A stretch of 8,851 nt of DNA from Myxococcales bacterium. Lineage in GTDB: Bacteria; Myxococcota_A; Bradymonadia; Bradymonadales; Bradymonadaceae. The stretch covers positions 1 to 8,851 of the forward strand of contig SKMT01000345.1 of the NCBI GenBank assembly GCA_007120915.1. Reading direction: 5' to 3'. Under the pieces are notes generated by a model. That model did not search any database, was not told where the DNA came from, and was given only the letters and a program-made list of their open reading frames with translations. This document shows, piece after piece, positions 5,015-8,851 of the stretch (its first letter is position 1; each line of letters starts with the position of its first letter). Position numbers and translations under genes: made by a program.

Positions 5015-7135
5015 CATCGTAGCGCCGACGGCGGGCAGGTAGGCCTCGTGCAGATAATCAAGCATCATCCGCCGCGCGTTGTACCGCCAGCCCAGGCTCA
5101 ACAGCGCCCACTTCATCCTCTCGATCCAGCGGCGTCGAAGCCCGTCGTCGTCGAGGTGATAATACAGCGGAATGACCTGCGTTTCGAACACCCGGTACAA
5201 CCCGCGCAGATCCAACTCATCCTGGCGTAAGGTGTCGTTGAGCTCGCGGCCGTCGCCGATGGCGAACCCATTGGCACCGTCGTAGCCCTCGGCATACCAT
5301 CCATCGAGCACCGAGCAGTTGAGCACTCCGTTGTACACCGCCTTCTGCCCGCTGGTCCCGCAGGCTTCCTGGGGCCGGCGCGGGTTGTTCAGCCACAGAT
5401 CCACTCCCTGGAGAAGATAGCGGGCGATGTTCAGGTCGTAATCGGCCAAAAACACCACGCGCCCGGCGAAGTCGGGGTCGGTGGTCTTCTCGACGATGCG
5501 CCGCAGCAGTTGTTGGCCCGGTTCGTCGGCGGGGTGGGCTTTGCCGGCGTAGATGATCTGAATCGGCCGGTCGGCATCGTTGACCATCCGGCGGAACCGG
5601 TCGATGTCGCGCATAATCAGGTCGGCGCGCTTGTAGGTGGCAAACCGCCGGGCAAACCCGACGGTCAGAATGTCCTGGCGCATCCCGCTTCCCGGCACCA
5701 CCTGACCGTCTCCATCGCCGGAGGGGGCGGTCTGCTGTTGGACCCGGCGGTCGACGAAATCGAGCAGCCTGGCCTTCAGTCCCTGGTGGATCTCCCACAG
5801 CTCTCCCGGATCGATGTCGGCGACGCCCTCCCAGGTCTCGGGGTGCTCGATCTGCTGCATCCAGCCCACGCCCAGATGCCGGTCAAAAAGCGCTTTCATC
5901 TGCGGGGCGAGAAACGACGAGACGTGGATTCCGTTGGTCACATGCCCGATGGGCACCTCCGACTGGCGCCGGTTGGGCCACAGCCCACGCCACATCCTGC
6001 GGCTGACCCGCCCGTGAATGTGGCTGACCCCGTTTCGAAAGTCGCTCATCTTCATCGCCAACACGGTCATACAAAACGGCTCGTCCGGATCATCCATATC
6101 GACCCGGCCCAGCCCGTGGAACCGGCGAAGGTCAAGGCCCAGCCGCTCTCGAAGCCCCCCCAGAGCGCGGTCGATCATCTCCGGGCGAAACCGGTCGTGC
6201 CCCGCCTCCACCGGCGTGTGGGTGGTGAACACCGTCTTTTTGGCCACCCGATTTTTCGCCTCCTCGAAGGGGATCTGTTCGGTCTCCATCAGGCGCGCAC
6301 AAAGCTGCAGCGTCGCAAAGGCGCTGTGCCCCTCGTTGAGGTGAAACACTCCGGGGCGCAGTTCGAGCCGTTCCAGCAGCTTGACCCCGCCCACCCCCAA
6401 CAAGACCTCCTGGCGGATGCGGGTCTGCTGGTCACCGCCGTAAAGCTGGGTGGTCAACTGCCGGTCGGCCGGCGGGTTGGCGTCGATGTCGCAGTCCAAC
6501 AACAACAGCGTCGAGCGGCCTACCTGTGCCTGCCACACATGCATCGCCACGCTGCGATCTTCGATGGGCACCTCGATGACCATCGGCGAGCCGTCGTCAC
6601 CGACGCGCTTGCGAATCGACAGCGCGTCCACGTCAGTGCGCCCGTAAAACTCAAGCTGGTTGCCCTCGTCGTCGATCCCCTGCTCGAAGTAGCCCTCGGC
6701 ATAAAACAGCCCCACGCCCACCAGCGGAACCCCCAGATCGCTGGCGGCTTTGAGGTGATCGCCGGCCAGCACCCCCAGCCCCCCCGAGTAGATCGGCAGC
6801 GATTCGTGCAGCCCGAACTCGGCGCAGAAATACACCACCGGCGCCCGGTGAAGGGGCCCGGCCGCCATGTTGGTGCGGGGTCCGGCGGCGCCGACGTAGT
6901 TTCGCATCCGGCGCACCGCCTGGCGGATGCGGCTTGCCAACGGTCCCACCCCCACGCGTTCGGCGAGCTGCTCGTCGTCGATGCGCTGCAGGAAGGCCAC
7001 CGGATTCTGTTTGGTCTCACGCCACAGCCCGGGGTCGACAGACTCGAAGATCTGCCAGACTTCGGGGTGCCAGCACCACCACATATTTCGGGTCAATTCA
7101 TGGAGAGATTCGGTGACGGTCGGTCGGTTTGCCAT
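5000..7135 (-). CDS. glgP: Alpha-glucan (glycogen/maltodextrin) phosphorylase, short non-classical type
   Basis: This PLP enzyme cleaves terminal alpha-1,4-linked glucose from glycogen or maltodextrin with phosphate, releasing glucose 1-phosphate in the cytoplasm. The N-terminus (LHELTRNMWWCWHPEVW...NPVAFL) is the DUF3417-type segment of the TIGR02094 group, not of the classical E. coli GlgP/MalP type. Conserved blocks follow: FCAEFGLHESLPIYSGGLGVLAGDHLK split by a normal loop, FHLNEGHSA, TTHTPVEAGHDRF, VTNGIHV, ARRFATYKRADLI, YAGKAHPADEPG and WLNNPRRPQEACGTSGQK. The Lys of GTSGQK (bases 5342-5344) should carry PLP. About 711 residues is within the shorter part of the family range. ATG at 7135 is preferred; the preceding codon at 7138 is TTG. 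Upstream GGA gives only a weak ribosome site. The last four residues, NRGG, come from a dispersed repeat. The roughly 72-bp gap to the upstream kinase holds no promoter I can defend. Confidence 0.95.
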   Translation of the reverse strand: MANRPTVTESLHELTRNMWWCWHPEVWQIFESVDPGLWRETKQNPVAFLQRIDDEQLAERVGVGPLASRIRQAVRRMRNYVGAAGPRTNMAAGPLHRAPVVYFCAEFGLHESLPIYSGGLGVLAGDHLKAASDLGVPLVGVGLFYAEGYFEQGIDDEGNQLEFYGRTDVDALSIRKRVGDDGSPMVIEVPIEDRSVAMHVWQAQVGRSTLLLLDCDIDANPPADRQLTTQLYGGDQQTRIRQEVLLGVGGVKLLERLELRPGVFHLNEGHSAFATLQLCARLMETEQIPFEEAKNRVAKKTVFTTHTPVEAGHDRFRPEMIDRALGGLRERLGLDLRRFHGLGRVDMDDPDEPFCMTVLAMKMSDFRNGVSHIHGRVSRRMWRGLWPNRRQSEVPIGHVTNGIHVSSFLAPQMKALFDRHLGVGWMQQIEHPETWEGVADIDPGELWEIHQGLKARLLDFVDRRVQQQTAPSGDGDGQVVPGSGMRQDILTVGFARRFATYKRADLIMRDIDRFRRMVNDADRPIQIIYAGKAHPADEPGQQLLRRIVEKTTDPDFAGRVVFLADYDLNIARYLLQGVDLWLNNPRRPQEACGTSGQKAVYNGVLNCSVLDGWYAEGYDGANGFAIGDGRELNDTLRQDELDLRGLYRVFETQVIPLYYHLDDDGLRRRWIERMKWALLSLGWRYNARRMMLDYLHEAYLPAVGATMNRGG

Positions 7136-7207
7136 CAATCATTCCAGAGGTTCGGGTCGTAAATAGCTGGTCGCAAATCGCAAGCAGTCCACCATTTGCT
7201 CTGCTCC

Positions 7208-8350
7208 CTACATCGTCAACCTCGAACTTCCTCGCCCTGGCCCCTCATCGCGGCGCGCTTCGCTGCTGGCGGGCAAAAAGATATCAAAGCAGGTCCCCTC
7301 TCCCTCCCGGGAGTCGACCCGGATGTAGCCCTTGTCCTCCTCGACGATCCCGTAGACGGTGGTCAGCCCCAGCCCCGTACCCTCCTGGCCCTTGGTGGTG
7401 AAATAGGGCTCGAAGACCTGGGGGAGAAGTTTCGAGGAGATCCCATGGCCGGTGTCGCAGACCCGAATGCGGGTGTACTCGCCGTCGCCCAGCGACGCGG
7501 CTCCCGGCACATCCTCGTCGGCGCCTGTCACGGACATCGTCTCGATGCTGATCGTGCCGCCGTCCTCGATCGCATCGCGGGCGTTGAGCACCAGATTCAT
7601 CAGCAACTGATGCATCCGCCCCTCGTCGGTGACCACCTGCGGCTGGTTGTCCGACAGATGCAGTTCCAACTGGATGTTTGCCGGTAACACACGCTTGAAC
7701 ATCGACTGGATGTCTTCGAGGAATCCATTGATGTCGATGCGCTCGACCATCGATGATTCGCGCCGGCCGAACTCGAGCAACTGCTGGGTCAGTTGCTTGC
7801 CCCGTTCGACGCTGGTGCGAATCTTGTCGATGCCCTCCGCGATCATCACATCGTCTTCGGGGTGCACCTCCAGCAGGCTGACGAAGGTGGCGACCACGGT
7901 GAGCACGTTGTTGAAGTCGTGGGCGATGCTTCCGGCGAGCAGTCCCAACGCGCTCATTCGCTCGGTGTGGCGCAACTGCTCTTCGAGCCGACGCCGCTCG
8001 GTGATGTCGACCACCAGCATCAGGATGGTGTCGCGCTCCTCGGCGGCCGGGTTCGGATGCAGCATTCGCACCGGATAGCCCCACACTCTGGTGCCATCCT
8101 TGCAGATATAGCTCGTCTCCAGCTCCAGGTACTTGCGGTCACCGTTGTACAGCTCTTCGAGCCCCCTCTCGAGCTTTCGACGGTCGTAGAACTCGGTGAA
8201 CGCCAGGATCGGCTCGCCCACCAGCTCCTCGCTGCTGTAGCCCAGGTAGTTACAGAAGGCGGAGTTGACGAAGAGTATCTCCTGGTCCGGCGTCAACACT
8301 GTGGCGCCGATGGGCAACTCTTCGAAGAGACGACGAAATTCGTCACGCAC
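7208..8350 (-). CDS. Soluble PAS-domain sensor histidine kinase
   Basis: The product is 380 residues with no signal peptide or membrane segment, so it should be cytoplasmic. A PAS domain spans about residues 3-120, from FEELPIGATVLTPDQEILFVNSA to the C-terminal VVDITERRRLEEQL linker typical of PAS/PAC units. The HisKA-type dimerisation helix has the H-box GSIAHDFNNVLT with phospho-accepting His144. The ATPase domain shows the N-box LVLNARDAI (Asn256), the G1-box CDTGHGIS (298-305), the F-box FEPYFTTK (313-320) and the G2-box GTGLGL (324-329). All catalytic motifs are intact. A short charged tail (SEARRDEGPGRGSSR) ends it. It starts with GTG and has AGGA six bases upstream. No receiver is fused; the separate receiver gene 79 bp upstream is the obvious partner. 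The ligand sensed by PAS cannot be read from sequence, and a link to the following glgP is only positional. Confidence 0.95.
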   Translation of the reverse strand: MRDEFRRLFEELPIGATVLTPDQEILFVNSAFCNYLGYSSEELVGEPILAFTEFYDRRKLERGLEELYNGDRKYLELETSYICKDGTRVWGYPVRMLHPNPAAEERDTILMLVVDITERRRLEEQLRHTERMSALGLLAGSIAHDFNNVLTVVATFVSLLEVHPEDDVMIAEGIDKIRTSVERGKQLTQQLLEFGRRESSMVERIDINGFLEDIQSMFKRVLPANIQLELHLSDNQPQVVTDEGRMHQLLMNLVLNARDAIEDGGTISIETMSVTGADEDVPGAASLGDGEYTRIRVCDTGHGISSKLLPQVFEPYFTTKGQEGTGLGLTTVYGIVEEDKGYIRVDSREGEGTCFDIFLPASSEARRDEGPGRGSSRLTM

Positions 8351-8356
8351 GGTGGT

Positions 8357-8360
8357 TCCT
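8357..8360 (-). promoter_or_regulatory. Ribosome-binding site of the kinase gene
   Basis: AGGA on the minus strand is six bases before the GTG at 8350, which supports that non-ATG start. Confidence 0.6.
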
Positions 8361-8429
8361 CGGTGTCAGTTCTCGATTGGAATCGGGCACAGTTGTATGC
8401 GCCAAATCTAAACACCGATTCCCTGCCAC

Positions 8430-8825
8430 TCATGGTGGACTGGCACGAGATTCATGACGGGATACGGATGCCTCCACCGCCTCATACAGATCGTCGGCGG
8501 CCACCGGTTTGGGAAGATAGTCGTCCATCCCCGCCTGAAGCACCTTTTCGCGATCTCCGCTCATCGCATGGGCGGTCAGGGCGATGATCGGCACCCGTTG
8601 GCCCGTCTCTTCTTCGCGCTGGCGAATCTGGTGGGTCGCCTCATAGCCGTCGACCTGTGGCATCTGCACGTCCATCAGCACCACGTCAATCTCTTCATTC
8701 TCGAAGCGCCGACGTACCGCCTCTCGCCCGTTTTCGGCCAGAATGACACGGTGATTTCGCTTCTCCAGCAACCCCCTGGTCACCCGCTGGTTGACCGGAT
8801 TGTCCTCCGCAAGAAGTACGGTCAA
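8430..8825 (-). CDS. Stand-alone response-regulator receiver domain, possibly a split-off hybrid-kinase C-terminus
   Basis: This is a receiver domain of 131 residues without an output domain. The acidic pocket is EDN (7-9), the phospho-acceptor is Asp52 in LMDVQMP, and the conserved Thr84 (ALTAHAM) and Lys106 (PKP) are present, so it should be phosphorylatable. The style (LLAEDNPVNQRV, IALTAHAMSGDREK, AGMDDYLPKP) is that of receivers at the C-terminal end of hybrid histidine kinases. The only start is TTG at 8825, with AGAGGGG directly against it and thus too close for a normal ribosome site. An in-frame TAA lies five codons further upstream (8841-8843), and the window ends eight bases later. 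It may be a true single-domain regulator for the PAS kinase encoded 79 bp downstream, or the remnant of a hybrid kinase broken by a stop codon. Those 79 bases show no terminator. Confidence 0.85.
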   Translation of the reverse strand: MTVLLAEDNPVNQRVTRGLLEKRNHRVILAENGREAVRRRFENEEIDVVLMDVQMPQVDGYEATHQIRQREEETGQRVPIIALTAHAMSGDREKVLQAGMDDYLPKPVAADDLYEAVEASVSRHESRASPP

Positions 8826-8851
8826 CCCCTCTGAAAGCGTTTAGTCTTCCG

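Noticed and set aside
4144..5022. 292-codon + strand frame opposite the barrel protein
   Set aside because: His/Arg/Pro-rich composition with no motifs. The minus-strand frame has a signal peptide and barrel C-terminus.
5510..7162. Long open frame on the + strand opposite glgP (550 codons)
   Set aside because: It is antisense to a firmly identified phosphorylase. The translation is rich in Pro, His, Arg and Val with no domain signature, as expected of a shadow frame in GC-rich DNA.
7136..7207. Possible promoter before glgP (CTGCTT, 16-base spacer, TATTTA on the minus strand)
   Set aside because: Both boxes are weak, and such matches arise by chance; the gene may be served from upstream.
8366..8375. 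TCAGTTCTCG shared with the tandem unit (1879-1888)
   Set aside because: A ten-base match with diverging flanks is compatible with chance in a window this size.

Overview
The window is GC-rich DNA with Asp/Glu-rich proteins, an outer-membrane receptor, a lipoprotein with a lipobox and a predicted barrel ending in Phe. It therefore comes from a diderm bacterium. The protein style, the frequent TTG/GTG starts and the dispersed intergenic repeats suggest a deltaproteobacterial-type lineage (Myxococcota/Bradymonadota-like). That placement is inference and no marker gene here proves it.

Left part, + strand (1-4092): a likely vitamin B12 acquisition cluster. A TonB-dependent receptor, cut by the left edge, is followed after about 450 bp by a lipoprotein with seven propeller-like repeats and then by a PduO-type ATP:cob(I)alamin adenosyltransferase. 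The adenosyltransferase is the only gene here whose family is tied directly to cobalamin. By context, the receptor would be BtuB-like and the lipoprotein would be an analogue of the Bacteroides BtuG surface propeller. The proposed flow is surface capture, TonB-driven import and conversion to adenosylcobalamin.

The receptor-lipoprotein gap (1776-2227) is packed with repeats: a bipartite element overlapping the receptor stop codon, a 100-bp tandem duplication, a 13-bp inverted repeat and an inverted 20-bp fragment of the duplicated unit. A second copy of the bipartite element lies on the other strand at 4949-5014. There it supplies the last codons and stop of glgP, and the ribosome-binding site, start codon and first codons of the next gene.

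Right part, - strand (8851 down to 4102), in order of transcription: a stand-alone receiver domain (possibly a detached piece of a hybrid kinase), a soluble PAS histidine kinase, a GlgP-type alpha-glucan phosphorylase, and an exported predicted beta-barrel protein of unknown function. All four are co-directional with gaps of 79, about 72 and 13 bp, so they may be co-transcribed. Glycogen breakdown and two-component signalling sit side by side, but a functional link is not demonstrated. The two gene sets converge at 4092/4102 with only 9 bp between stop codons and no recognisable terminator. No tRNA, rRNA, CRISPR array, complete insertion sequence or riboswitch was seen.
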